DNA from: Macrostomum hystrix
Taxonomy: Eukaryota; Platyhelminthes; Macrostomidae
Length of the DNA stretch: 64,000 bases
Direction of reading: 5' to 3'
Assembly: GCA_950097015.1 (NCBI GenBank)
Contig: CATNEN010000008.1
Span: forward strand, 3,880,501-3,944,500
Numbering within the stretch: position 1 is the first letter of the stretch; each line of letters starts with the position of its first letter. The position numbers and the translations under genes were made by a program. Under the pieces are notes generated by a model, which was not told the DNA's origin, searched no databases, and saw only the letters and a list, made by a program, of their open reading frames with translations. This document shows positions 1-11,471 of this stretch, in pieces.

Positions 1-61
1 ACGAACGGAGAAAAGAAAGCACACGAAACTCAAGAACAGGGGTCAAATTTTTGTTGCGCAT

Positions 62-780
62 TTTCTGTAACAAGAATCAAGTCGCCAGCATTTCAAACTA
101 TCGAGATATGCAACTGTTCTGGTCGAAGGTCTGATTTCCCCATTAGAGCTAGTGTATTTCATACCCCTATTCATGAATTCGCACTACGCCTTTGCCAGGC
201 CCTCAAACTTTACCAGCATGTCAACCGAATGTGCCTGCATCGACTCCTACTTCGGTGGTCACCGACCTATATTTAGACGGAGCTGCTGGACCTTCAACAA
301 GTAATATTTGAGTTTAGGCCCATATCGAGGCTTCAACAGCGAAAGTAGAAAAATCGCTTTAGTGACTCCATAGACAGCTCGAGGCATCCTGCTGACGGTG
401 CTGACGGCGTCGGGGTGGTGACTGATTGGTTGACAGACTAAGCGAGGGTCCTTGTGGTTGTACTTCGTCCTATATTGAGGCGAAATAGGAGAAATTTGCA
501 TCAGGGTATCCATTTTCGGCTTGTGCCACTTGTTGAAGGTCCAGCAGCCCCTTCTAGATAAATGTTGGTGACCACCGAAGTTGGAGATGATGCAGGCACA
601 TTCGGGTGACGTGCTGATAAAGTTTAAAGGCCTGACAAGGCCGCATTGAGGCGCAGTGCAAAATTGTGTATTGGGGTATGAAATACACTAGCTCTTATGG
701 GAAAAATCGGACCTTCGGCCAGAACTGTTCAATATATCGACGGTTTGAAATGCTGGTGACTTGATTCTTGTTGCAGACGG
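62..780. repeat. Fold-back element with ~240-bp inverted arms
   Basis: The left arm (about 62-302) is the imperfect reverse complement of the right arm (about 529-780). For example, TGGTGACCACCGAAGT at about 572 matches ACTTCGGTGGTCACC at about 251, and GATGCAGGCACATTCGG matches its complement at about 225-241. The ~225-bp loop holds only a short open frame I do not recognise. The element lies in the ECM29 intron just before the first exon visible here. It could be a MITE or fold-back transposon, or two copies of one repeat inserted head to head. Confidence 0.75.
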
Positions 781-863
781 CAAAATGGCTTGGTAATCCT
801 ACTTTCAATTCAAAACATAAAAAAATAATAAAATTATCGTTTTCGAATCATTTCTAATTTCAG

Positions 864-3800
864 CATTCTGCACCTGTCGCTTGGCCTCCTAAAAGACGTT
901 AAAGTGGATGACAGCAATCGGGCCGCCTATTCTATGACCGACAAGCCAGATGATAGGCGTTATATGCTGCACTTCTTTCAGTGTGTTCTCCTCATTACCT
1001 ACAAGTAAGTCGAGTTTCAGCCACATCAACAATATGATCAGTCCAATATAATTAACATTGATAGCCGACATGGTTACATAATGAAATTTTGTGAGCAGAA
1101 AAGTTATGCCCATATTGGTAGTTCTTTTTCCACCAGACACCCCCGACGAGAATCATTGATTGTCTCGACGTAGTTTCATTGTAGACGGTGTTAAATTCGG
1201 TTCGACTTTGGGTGAGTGTGACTGTTCCGTAGGTCGAGAGCTCGAATCCTAGCCCAACGAAAATTAATATGAATAATAATTGGACACACCTGCCCGATTA
1301 GGCCAGATGTGCAGCCGACAGCACAGCCGCAGCTATTGCGCGGCGCATCTGAAGGCTGCGTACGGCTGATCAGTCCATGGACTGAGCGGACGCCACACTT
1401 ACCTTTAATTACCCCAGCCAATGCTGGTACCCATTTAACAGCTGGGTGAACTAAAGCGATGCAGAGATGAGTGTCTTGCTAAAGGACACAAATTTTTCTA
1501 GTGGAGTCTGAAATCGAATCCCCGACTTTCAAGTCGCGAGTCCGACGCTCTCACCACTAAGTTACAACCCATGCTACAACGAGAAACAATTTTTAGTTCA
1601 CAAGAAAGACCCTTATTCACTCAACTGTAAGATGGATTCCAGCTTCAGTCCGGTTTGTAATTTGGGTGGGTGTGACGACCTCCACAGTCCGTGGACTGAA
1701 CTGCTGTACATAGCCATTGGATCTGCCGCTGTGCCATTGGCTGCGCAATCCACAGTCCATCCACACATCTTTCATATAAGTCTCCGCCGGTCGCAGCCTT
1801 GCTTATCGATTCGAACAATGCTCACCTCCAGCTTCCAGAAGCCGACAGACTCGCCACAGCCGGCCAGCGCCGATGCGGACGCCAACACGGCAGCCAGCGG
1901 CATCAGCGTTGTCTCCCTAGCGTGCGACGGCGTCTGTGACTTGGACTTTCGTCGCGTTGCCGGCCATTCCGAGTTCCTGCGCAACGCCGAAGAATTGGAA
2001 GCGGCCAAAGTTGGCATTCTCCGTTTCCTAGGCAACAAGATCTACACATCCGAGGAGATTGTGCTGCACTTTCTCATTGGCAATGCGGATACTCGGCACA
2101 GTGTGGTATCCGAGGCCGAGACCTGCTTGAAGTACCTCACTATGACGGCCAACTGGGAGAATGAGACCCTGGCCAATCAGATGTTTGTCCTGTTGCTAGG
2201 CAGCGAGAAGGCCGAGACTGGCAAGCCGAATCTGTTCCGCCTGCCGGCCTCTCTATTGGTTAGGCGCCGCCTGCTGCCTTATCTGCTGCGCTCCCGCCTG
2301 ACTGTGCCCAACGCCATGATTGCCAGCACCGTTGAGATTGTCTTTGACTGTCTAGACGAAGGTGAGCGCAGCAACAAGAAGCTGATGAGCCTTGGCCTGG
2401 ACCTGATCAACCATGTGGCACAGTACTCAACCAGCCTGACTGCCAAGCAGGCTAACGATATTCTCAAGCGTCTCATGATGTTCATCTATCAAAAGTGTCC
2501 GGATGTGAGTCGCTTTTTATTCTGAAATTGTCTAAGTATACATACCCAGGTACATACTCACACGCGCTCTAAAAACTGCTCAACGCAACTTCTATGCAAC
2601 CCGTCCTTATCAGGACCCAACTCTGAAGGCGAAAGCTTTCATCGCATTCGGCAACATGGTGCCAAAATGTCCCGAGTTTGCTGCCAACGGCCTAGCCCTA
2701 CTCCAGGAACTATTCCAATCATTATCTGACGAAACTGGGGAAGTTAAACTGGCTGTGCGCACCTGCCTGAACTCCATGGCGCCAATCTTCGTTGGCACCT
2801 GGCTATCCGGCTCACTGATGGAGGCTCTGCTGTTTGAGAATATTGAAAAGAACGACGCCGCCTGCAGGCAGGTGGTCATCCACTTCGCCGACGTAATCTA
2901 TCCCAAGGATCACATACCGTCCCGGTACATCATTCTGCAAGGATTGGGTGACGAGTGAGTAGCTTATTGTGTGCTTGTTATTTTGTGCTCACTGCTGTCT
3001 CTGAGCAGCAAAGTTTCCTTCGTGTACTGTACAGAAATGTGATTGTACACAAACCTCTAAACATATTCATTTATCCATCTGTACAGACCTCTTAATTCTC
3101 CTTAAGCCCCTAATTAGTGTAAATCATGACTCTCTACTCCAGTACACATCCCTTCAACTCCTCCTGTACACATCCCTTCAACTCCTCCTGTACATATCCC
3201 TTCAACTCCTCCTGTACACATCCCTTCAACTCCTCCTGTACACATCCCTTTAACTCCTCCTGTACACATCCCTTCAACTCCTCCTGTACACATCCCTTCA
3301 ACTCCTCCTGTACACTTCCCTTTAACTCCTCCTGTACACATCCCTTCAACTCCTCCTGTACACATCCCTTCAACTCCTCCTGTACACATCCCTTTAACTC
3401 CTCCTGTACATATCCCTTCAACTCCTCCTGTACACATCCCTTCAACTCCTCCTGTACACATCCCTTCAACTCCTCCTGTACACATCCCTTCAACTCCTCC
3501 TGTACACATCCCTTCAACTCCTCCTGTACACATCCCTTTAACTCCTCCTGTACACATCCCTTCAACTCCTCCTGTACACTTCCCTTCAACTCCTCCTGTA
3601 CACATCCCTTCAACTCCTCCAGTACACATCCCTTCAACTCCTCCTGTACACATCCCTTCAACTCCTCCTGTACATATCCCTTCAACTCCTCCTGTACACA
3701 TCCCTTCAACTCCTCCTGTACATATCCCTTCAACTCCTCCTGTACACATCCCTTCAACTCCTCCTGTACACATCCCTTCAACTCCTCCTGTACACATCCC

Positions 3801-6800
3801 TTCAACTCCTCCTGTACACATCCCTTTAACTCCTCCTGTACACATCCCTTTAACTCCTCCTGTACACTTCCCTTCAACTCCTCCTGTACACACCTTCAAC
3901 TCCTCCGGCGCCGCTTTCAGCGACGACACGGTGAAGAGCGAGGCCCAGAAGGCATTCGCCTACTGCACACAGCCCAATGTGATGCGCGACATTGTTGACG
4001 GCCGTGTCAAGATGCCGCCATTTGTGGACTTCGTCAATCACGACACTCACTACGCCAAGAAGAACCCGTTTGTTGACGTGTGCCGCCTCATTCCCGTTGT
4101 TGAATTCATTCGCCTCTGCCTGCTAGCCGGCAATGACGGCCTACCCGAGGGCACCCCGGATCCGTTGCAGTACGAAGAAGAGGCCGAGTTTCACCATAGA
4201 ATCATGCGCAACGTGCGCCACTACATGGCCGACGAGTCTAATACGGCCGGCGGAGGCAGCGGCGGCGCCGTTGTGTCCAGCGGTCGACGTGCCGTCGACA
4301 CCTACTTCCGACTGATCCAGGTGGTCATTCTAACTCAGCCTGTCACGTCTCATTTTACAGCCTACCTACAGGAGGTCCTGCTGGGCCATACCAGGTGATC
4401 TATTGGCATTTTTCTATCATTTATTCCCATATAAAAACTTTAAGAAACTTTCAGTCCCAGGTATCCTAACTGTGATTTCATGTATCCCAGCTGGGTTTTT
4501 AATAATCCCAACACGGATTTTAGTTATCCCAACTGCGATTTTAATTATCTCAATTGGGTTTTTAATAATCGCAACAGGGATTTCAGTTATCCCATCAGGG
4601 ATTTCAATAATCCCAACAAGGATTTTAGTTATCCTAACTGGGATTTCAATGATTTCAATTGGGTTTTTAATAATCCTAACAGCGATTTTCGTTATCCCAA
4701 ATGGGATTTCAATTATCCCATCAGGGATTTTAGTAATCCCAACTGTGATTACAAAAATCCTAACTGGGATTTCAATTATCCCAAATAAGATTTTTTCCTA
4801 ACTTTATTGATCTCTATAATCTTTATCCCCTCCGCCAGAGACCTGGTGACCAACTGTAAGCAGGTGTTTGAAAAGATTCGAACCAACGTGCTCTACACTG
4901 GCCGTGGCGCCGCCTGCCGGTCTGAGTGCGCCACCATCCTGGCGCTGGTGTCGGCTGAGACTGAGACCAAGGAGCAGCTGCACGCCACCCTAGCCGAGTA
5001 CGCTAGCAAGCTGCGCGCCAAGGAGCCCGACACCAACCAGGGCGCCCTGCTCGGCCTCTGCCACCTGCTGGACCGCCTGGCTTATAAGAAACGAGCCGGC
5101 GCCGCCGGGAAAGCAAAGGCTCGCATGACCCTGGCCGGTCACGTGACCGATCTGCTTAAAGAGGCCGAGAAGCGACTCCAGGCGCCTGGCCGACATCCGG
5201 CCTGCACCGTCCTGTGCAACGGTATCAGCGTCCTTGGCAACGCCGGCCTTTTGGCTCACCTGCCTGCCGGCGGTCAAGCCGAAGACACCTGGCCTAATAA
5301 GCAGGCGCTTGTTAAACGCCTATTGGCTCTGGTTAAATCCACCACCACTGATAGGCTGTGCAGGGAGGCCGCACTGCGGGCTATCACAGGTAACATTTAT
5401 TTAAACTGGGATATCAGTTTTTTTAACTGGGATTTGAACTGGCATTTCAATTTTTCGAACTGGGATTTCAGTTATCCCAACTGGGATTTTAGTTATCCGA
5501 ACTGGGATTTTAGTAATCACTACTGGGATTTCAGTTGTCCCAACTCGGATTTTAGTTATCACAACTGGGATTTCAGTTATCCGAACTGGGATTTTAGTAA
5601 TCACTACTGGGATTTCAGGTATCCCGACTGGGATTTCAGTTGTCCCAACTCGGATTTTAGTTATCACAACTGGGATTTCAGTTATTTGAACTGGGATATT
5701 AGTAATCACTACTGGGATTTCAGGTATCCCGACTGGGATTTCAGTTGTCCCAACTCGGATTTCAGTTATTTGAACTGGGATTTTAGTAATCACAATTTCA
5801 GTTGTCCCAACTCGGATTTAAGTTATCCCAACTGGGATTTCAGTTATCCGAACTGGGATTTTAGTAATCACTACTGGGAATTCAGTACACCAAAGATGTA
5901 TCCCAAACAAAGGTGTATAATTCCAATTAAAGTTGTATTATCCCAAACAATGGTGTATTATCCCAAACAAAGATTTAATGTCCCAAACAAATGTGTATTA
6001 TGCCAAACAAAGGTCTATTATCCAAAACAAAGATTTAATGTCCCAAACAAATGTGTATTATCCTAAACAAAGCTGCATCATCCCAAAAAATGTGTATTAT
6101 CCCAAACAAAGGTGTATTATCCCACCCATCTCTGCAGGCCTGGCGCATGGTGAGCCGCAGATGCCGCACAGTCGTCTGGCAGCCGAGGGCCTGGTTGAAT
6201 TGGCCACCCAGCGCGACCCGGAGCTGCACCTGTGCATCGCGGAGACTCTGTGCGCGCTAAGCCTAGGCTCGGCCAGTCCCTACAGAGGTCAGTGGTTCGA
6301 TCGCGAGTATCCACTGGAGTCGCCGACGAAATCGTCCGAACTGTTGAACTGGGCCTGCGAACAGGTCTGCAAGGCCTGCTCAGATCCGGCTAACCGAGGC
6401 GCCGGACTGGCCTGGTGCTGGGGTCTGCTGAGACGACTGGGTAGGCATCCAGACCTGCCGCTGGTTAGGCTACACGCCGCCGCAGCGCCCTGCTTAACGG
6501 ATCGGGATCCGGTGTCACAGGTTTGTTTGGCTAGCAGATCATTGGATCGCATTCTTAACTAGCTTGAAATTTCCCTAATAATGCGGCCAGATGTCCCGAA
6601 ATTAGAATATCCAAACTTTCAGCTGGCCCCTTTATTTAAGTTGCCCATCTGGGATTTCAATTATCCCAACTGGGATTACAATTGTCCCAACTGCGATTTC
6701 AATTATCCCAACTGGGATTTCAATTATCCCAACTGGGATTTTAATTATCCCAACTGGGATTTCAATTATCCCAACTGGGATTTCAATTATCCCAACTGGG

Positions 6801-9800
6801 ATTTTAATTATCCCAACTGGGATTTCAATTATCCCAACTAGGATTTTAATTATCCCAACTGGGATTTCAATTATCCCAACTGGAATTTCAATTATCTCAA
6901 CTGGGATTTCAATTATCCCAGCTGAGATTTTAATTATCCCTACTGTTAATTATCACTAAATTTTGAATATCCCATTATCCCAAAAATTCCCAGGAGCTGG
7001 CATGCCGCTGTCTCTGCCTAGTCAGCGAAATCCTCGGCGAGTCGGCCACCCCGGATTTGCCAGCCGGCCTCCTGTCAGCCGGAAGTGGCGGCGGCGCCGC
7101 TGCGCCCTACGCCGAGCTGGCCACTGCCTGTCGCGCAGCCGGCCTCCGCGCCCTCGCCTATCCGCTGATGAGCCTGGCCTGCGCCTTCTCCGATCTGGCC
7201 GCCTTCGCCGACATTCGCGGCTTGGCTGGCCGGCGCGCACTGCGCCAGCTGCGGCCGCACTTGGACTCGCTGGCGCCCCGACTCTACCGGCTGCAGTTCG
7301 AGTCCCGCCTGCAGCCCCAGGCTGGCGCGGTCTGGCGCGCCATGTCCGGCCTCGAGTCCGGACTGGCCGACCGCCTGCTCGAGCCGCTGCTAGCCGAGCA
7401 GCTCATTGCTGCCGGCAGCGCCGACTGGCGACTCCGCGAGTCCGCCTGCCAGGCCCTCTCAGCCCTGCTGGCCAGGCCGTCAGCTGCCGCCTCCCAGCAG
7501 TTGCCGGCCCTGCTGCCGCGCCTAGCCGCCTGCCTGCTCCGCCTGATGGACGATTCGCGCGATACGGTGCGAGAAGCCGCAGGCCAGGCATTCACGACTT
7601 GCTCCCGCCTGGCTGGGCGCGAACCTCGGACCTCACTTCCTGGCCTACTGCCTGTACTTCTGGAACTGGGCCTGGCCTCCGGCGCTTCCGAAGCCCGCAC
7701 GGCCGCCATGCGCTGCCTCACCGACCTGGCCAAAAGCGCCGAGACCGCTCTGAGGCCTCATCTAGTCAAACTGGTCACCGACCTGCTGCAGGCGCTTTCG
7801 GGCCTCGAACCTGCGGCCTTCATCACCTTCAGCCAGCGGCTGACTGGCGCGGCGCGCGAACAAGTTGACACGGCGCGAATCAGCGCTATGCAAACAACGC
7901 CAGTATTTGACCTGCTGAAAGTCTGTGTGCGTCAGGTTGATCAACCGGTGAGAATTCTGGGACGTGCACTTTGATTGTCTAAATGCTGCTGGATTGACAT
8001 TCTGCCAGATGTGCATCTCACATCTGTAATATGGGCTGGCACAGCGGTCTAACGCGTTTGTCTGTCGCACCAAAGTCCCTGAGCTGGATTCCGTGGCGAG
8101 GCCACATTCATTTGGGACGCTGCCGCGTATTGAAGGCATCGAAAAAAACAGACACAATTTTATCATTTAATCTTGTCTGCTACCATTGTTTACTATTTTG
8201 GATTGAAGTGTCCAAGTGTCACTAAATGATGTGTCATTGCCCGCAGCTCTGCTGCAATGTGTGTGTGTGTGTGTTTCATAGTCCATGGACTGAACAGCTG
8301 TACGCAGCCTGTCATCTGAAAGCACATTGTCGCTATCCACCAACTGACCCCACCTCCAGACCCTGGACTCGCTGGTGCCCCACCTGACCGAGCTGATACG
8401 CAAAGGTGTCGGCCTGGGCACCAAATGCGGCACAGCCCAGCTGCTAGTCACCATCACTGATCACTGCGGCTCCATCGTGGCGCCCTACACTGGCAAGCTG
8501 CTGGCCGCTCTGCTCTACGGCGTGGCCGACCGCAATCCGGTGGTCCAGCGCTGCATGTCCCTGGCCATCGGACAGCTCATCAGCTACGCCAAGCAGGCCA
8601 GCGTTGAGAAGCTGCTAACTCACGTGCGCGCCTGGTACCTGGAGAAGGAGGACGATTTCATGCGGCGCGCCTGCGGCCAGCTGTTCCACGCCTGCGCCAG
8701 GCACGCTTCGGACATTCTGCGCCGGCATTCCGCCTCCGCCCTGCCTCTCATCTTCCTCGCCGCAGCCGATGTCAACGATCCCGCTGCTGAGCTAGCCGCC
8801 GCCGCCTCCTCCTCCGACTCAGCCGATGTTGAAGCGGCCAACGCGGCAGCTGAAGACGCCGCACTGTGGAAGGAGGCCTGGACTGACTGCGCCGGCTCCG
8901 CCACAGCCCTAGCCGACTGCGTGTCGGACGCCCTGACCCTGTTCGGCCAGGCTGTCCGATCGCCCTACTGGCCCCTGCGAGCTCAGGGAGCCGCCGCTGT
9001 GAAGCAGCTCGCTGCCCAGCTGGATCTGGGCGTTGACCGAACAGTCTGGCTGCTTAACGAACTCCTGGTGCCAGCCCTGCAGGCCAGGCAGCAGCAGCCG
9101 CGTGTCAGGCGGGCCATGTGCGACGCGGCTGCTACCTTGTGCGTCCGCTGTCCCCAGCTGACGGAGGCGTCGCGCGCCACGGCGCTGAATCTGGTGGTGG
9201 CTGCGGCGGAGTCACAGGCGGCCTGCCTGCCTGCCGCGGCACAGTTGGCGAGATTGTGCAACGCCCCGGTGCTGGACCGGCTGTGGGAGCAGGTGAGAGA
9301 TCTGATCCCATCAAATCCCATCAGATCTGATCCCATCAAATCCCATCAGATCTGATCCCATCAAATCCCATCAGATCTGATCCCATCAAATCCCATCAGA
9401 TCTGATCCCATCAAATCCCATCAGATCTGATCCCATCAAATCCCATCAGATCTGATCCCATCAAATCCCATCAGATCTGATCCCATCAAATCCCATCAGA
9501 TCTGATCCCATCAAATCCCATCCGACCTGATCCCATCAAATCCCATCAGATCTGATCCCATCAAATCTTTGGAGATTCTGATCCCATCCAATGTTTAGAG
9601 ATTCTGATCCCATCCAATGTTTAGAGATTCTGATCCCATCTAATGTTTAGAGATTCTGATCCCATCTAATGTTTAGAGATTCTGATCCCATCAAATCTTT
9701 GGAGATTCTGATCCCATCTAATGTTTAGAGATTATGATCCCATCCAATGTTTAGAGATTATGATCCCATCCAATGTTTAGAGATTCTGATCCCATCCAAT

Positions 9801-10552
9801 GTTTAGAGATTCTGATCCCATCTAATGTTTAGGATCTTATTTCCCTTAAATGTTTTGGGATTCTGCTCCCGTGACTTGAATCGTAGATTTTGGCAATTTT
9901 AGTATCTCTGTCGCCCTAATTCTTCTGATCCCACATTGTTTCTCAACTCCCCAAACAGGTGAAGTCCAGCCTGCCCGGCTCGCTGCCCACCCTCGGCCAG
10001 CTGTGGATCGCCGATCCAGACCAGCAGCGCCGCTTCCTGGCCCCAGTCTGCGAGCAGCTGGTCGCGCACGACCGCGATCTCCACGGCTGCCTCCGGGCCT
10101 GCCGAGAGCTTGTCGAGCGCGACTGCACCCTGGCTAGCGGCGAGGCGCCGCCGGAGCCCCTGCTGGCCTGCGCCCAGCACCTCCTGACCGCCGTTCGGCA
10201 TCGGCGAACTCACTTCTACCAGGACGCCCTGCACCTGATCACCTGCCTGGTCACCTGCATGAGCCCCTCCGGGGCCAGCAAGCTCAGCGCGGAGTTCCAG
10301 GACATGTGCACCGCGCTGATTGATCTGGCCCAGCAGCAGGCGTCACCTTCGCTGCAGTCGCACTTTGATCCTCTGCTGCAGGATGGCGCTGTGGCTGCCG
10401 CCGCGGCTGCCGCTGCTGCTGCCGCCGCTGCTGCCGCCGCCACGGCGACAACGGCATCTGAGGGCGAGGGCGAGGGCGAGTACTCGGGCGAGGCGTCGCC
10501 TACCGTGCGTCCGCCTTCTCCGCTGCCCGAGGATGATGCATCTGTGCAATAA
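864..10552 (+). CDS. ECM29: Proteasome adaptor and scaffold ECM29 (5'-partial)
   Basis: HEAT-repeat protein that binds the 26S proteasome and links it to membranes and motors. Exons: 864-1004, 1832-2504, 2614-2954, 3921-4394, 4839-5389, 6138-6520, 6994-7947, 8360-9292, 9959-10552. All phases agree, giving about 1680 residues with a TAA stop. Matches to animal ECM29 include GNADTRHSV, LLPYLLRSR, YPKDHIPSRYI and the signature ELIRKGVGLGTK followed by APYTGKLLAALLYG. The first exon aligns near residue 165 of the ~1845-residue human protein, so the N-terminal exons lie upstream of the window. The C-terminus adds an alanine-rich run and an acidic, Pro/Ser-rich tail (ending DDASVQ) not typical of the family. 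The 1832 acceptor was chosen because it restores phase; 1839 also has an AG but breaks it. Confidence 0.93.
1262..1572 (-). mobile_element. SINE-A, tRNA-derived
   Basis: On the minus strand the element begins with a tRNA-like head (an A-box-like stretch, then a B-box-like stretch ending in a GATTTCAG variant). It continues through the shared body (GTCCATGGACTGA, TGCGCCGCGCAATAG, GCTGTCGGCTGCACAT) to an AT-rich tail at the low-coordinate end. The same body recurs at about 30.3, 44.6, 58.8 and 59.8 kb. It sits in the ECM29 intron 1005-1831. Confidence 0.8.
1671..1765 (+). mobile_element. Decayed SINE-A body fragment
   Basis: Contains CAGTCCGTGGACTGAACTG followed by a degraded version of the SINE-A GCGCC...GCTGTGC segment. 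It lies in frame upstream of the 1832 exon of ECM29, so the open frame running back to an ATG at 1632 is intronic rather than coding. Confidence 0.45.
3133..3897. repeat. 24-bp minisatellite in ECM29 intron
   Basis: About 31 tandem units of 24 bp (core CATCCCTTCAACTCCTCC), nearly perfect, with T/C and A/T variants. It fills the intron 2955-3920 up to the next acceptor. Because 24 is a multiple of three, long artefactual open frames exist on both strands. Confidence 0.97.
4445..4800. repeat. 21-bp minisatellite, ECM29 array 1
   Basis: Degenerate 21-bp units of the type AACTGGGATTTCAATTATCC plus C. Each unit carries GGGAT...ATCCC, so it can form a small hairpin. It fills the intron 4395-4838. 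The same unit recurs in the next two introns. Confidence 0.93.
5400..5885. repeat. 21-bp minisatellite, ECM29 array 2
   Basis: Same 21-bp family as at 4445, here in a higher-order pattern of about four variant units (with TTATCCG, TAATCAC, TTGTCCC and TTATCAC ends). It occupies the first part of the intron 5390-6137. Confidence 0.92.
5888..6128. repeat. 20-bp minisatellite (TATTATCCCAAACAAAG type)
   Basis: About 11-12 units of roughly 20 bp, with variants ATTTAATGTCCCAAACAAAT and GTGTATTATCCCAAACAAAG. It follows array 2 directly and ends at the acceptor of the 6138 exon. Confidence 0.9.
6640..6960. repeat. 21-bp minisatellite, ECM29 array 3
   Basis: About 15 units of the 21-bp AACTGGGATT(T/C)AATTATCCC family. 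This is the most homogeneous of the three arrays. It fills most of the intron 6521-6993. Confidence 0.95.
8031..8290 (+). mobile_element. SINE-B, degraded copy
   Basis: The tRNA-like head is at 8032-8131 (GGCACAGCGGTCTAACGCG as A box, GAGCTGGATTCC as B box, then GGCGAGGCCAC). A 3' piece is at about 8216-8260 (GTCACTAAATGATGTG, TTGCCCGCAGC), followed by a short TG run and a SINE-A-like GTCCATGGACTGAACAGC. It lies in the ECM29 intron 7948-8359. Confidence 0.75.
9294..9835. repeat. 25/26-bp double minisatellite in ECM29 intron
   Basis: The first half (to about 9565) is ~10 units of 25 bp containing GATCTGATCCCATCAAATCC. The second half is ~10 units of 26 bp containing TCTGATCCCATCCAATGTTT. Both share CTGATCCCATC, so one probably derives from the other. 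The array starts within a few bases of the donor at 9293. Confidence 0.95.
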
Positions 10553-11471
10553 CTGATTGATTGATTTTCGATTTTTTTTCTGAGGATCTGGGATTCAGTG
10601 TTGTTTTGTATTCGTTTTACACAGAGATATACTTTTTTAGGATCTGAGAAGATAAAGCAGTAGAGCAGCTTGTCCTGAGCACACTGCCTTCTCAACTGTC
10701 AGACTATCAAGTCTGAATAGCAGGACCAGACCCTGACCCAATGCCCTCTGTCCGCGGCCTCGCGTCCTTCCGGATTCGAACACCGGACCTTCACGCTATA
10801 GTCAAACGTGAACTGATAGCGTAGTGAATTAATTATCAAACTGATTCTCTGCTTTATTTCAAAGCTTTTTTCTATATATTTTTTCTAAGAAATCGTGCTT
10901 GCTCCAATGGGCCAGTTCAATATTCGCTGCCTATTCTGATTCTTACTGGTATGTCTGTCTGCTTTTTATGTTTAGTTTTTGCTTTTACTTGCTAACTCTG
11001 TGGTTGCCTCTATTTGTTTGTTAAAATACGATTCTCTCCCGGAATAAAAAAGAACATTCAGCAGCGGCCTGCATGCTGTGCACTGACCAGCGGCTCAAGA
11101 TGATTGGAAATTATGTTTAAAATGACGTCTCATGCCTACTCTTTGCTGTTTATTTGGGCAGAACTGCATTCTCGCTGGCTGCGGGTCTAGTGTCACCAAA
11201 TGATGTGCCATTGCCCGCAGCCCTCCGCCAATATAAAAATATAATTAATAGCTATTTGTATTATTTTTATTATTATACACATTGTGTAATTATCCAATTC
11301 TGTGGCACTAAAGACCAGTTCCTCGCACTGAGGGTCACACAATACTGTCAAAAATCATTAGCAGTGTCCCAGCCTCGCATAGCAACAACAATTTGACGTG
11401 TCTACACCACATGGGGTCTGCTCAGAATCCTGTGGCACAGTCCGGGATTCTGAATATACAACTCAGAAGCC
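10553..11471. other. ECM29 3' flank and spacer
   Basis: AT-rich 3' flank. A possible polyadenylation signal AATAAA is at 11043-11048, 491 bp after the ECM29 stop. A minus-strand B-box-like GGTGTTCGAATCC is near 10780-10792 and may be a worn SINE head. A SINE-B 3' fragment is annotated separately. I see no gene here. Confidence 0.5.
11153..11228 (+). mobile_element. SINE-B 3' fragment
   Basis: Carries the conserved 3' end of SINE-B: TCGCTGGCTGCGGGTCTAG, then GTCACCAAATGATGTGCCA and TTGCCCGCAGCCCTCC. An AT-rich tail follows. Confidence 0.8.

Noticed and set aside
259-513. 84-residue open frame in the loop of the fold-back element
   Set aside because: No recognisable family or motif, and it lies in an ECM29 intron; kept only as part of the repeat.
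1632-1831. ATG at 1632 as the start of ECM29
   Set aside because: The stretch contains a decayed SINE-A, and the ECM29-like exon at 864-1004 splices in phase to 1832.
3114-3998. Long open frames on both strands with repeats such as HPFNSSCT and GMCTGGVE
   Set aside because: They are products of the 24-bp intronic minisatellite, whose unit length is a multiple of three. The flanking ECM29 exons splice around it in phase.
6963-7868. Alternative 301-residue Arg/Pro-rich frame
   Set aside because: A GC-rich shadow of the ECM29 exon 6994-7947, whose correct frame matches the family and keeps phase with both neighbours.
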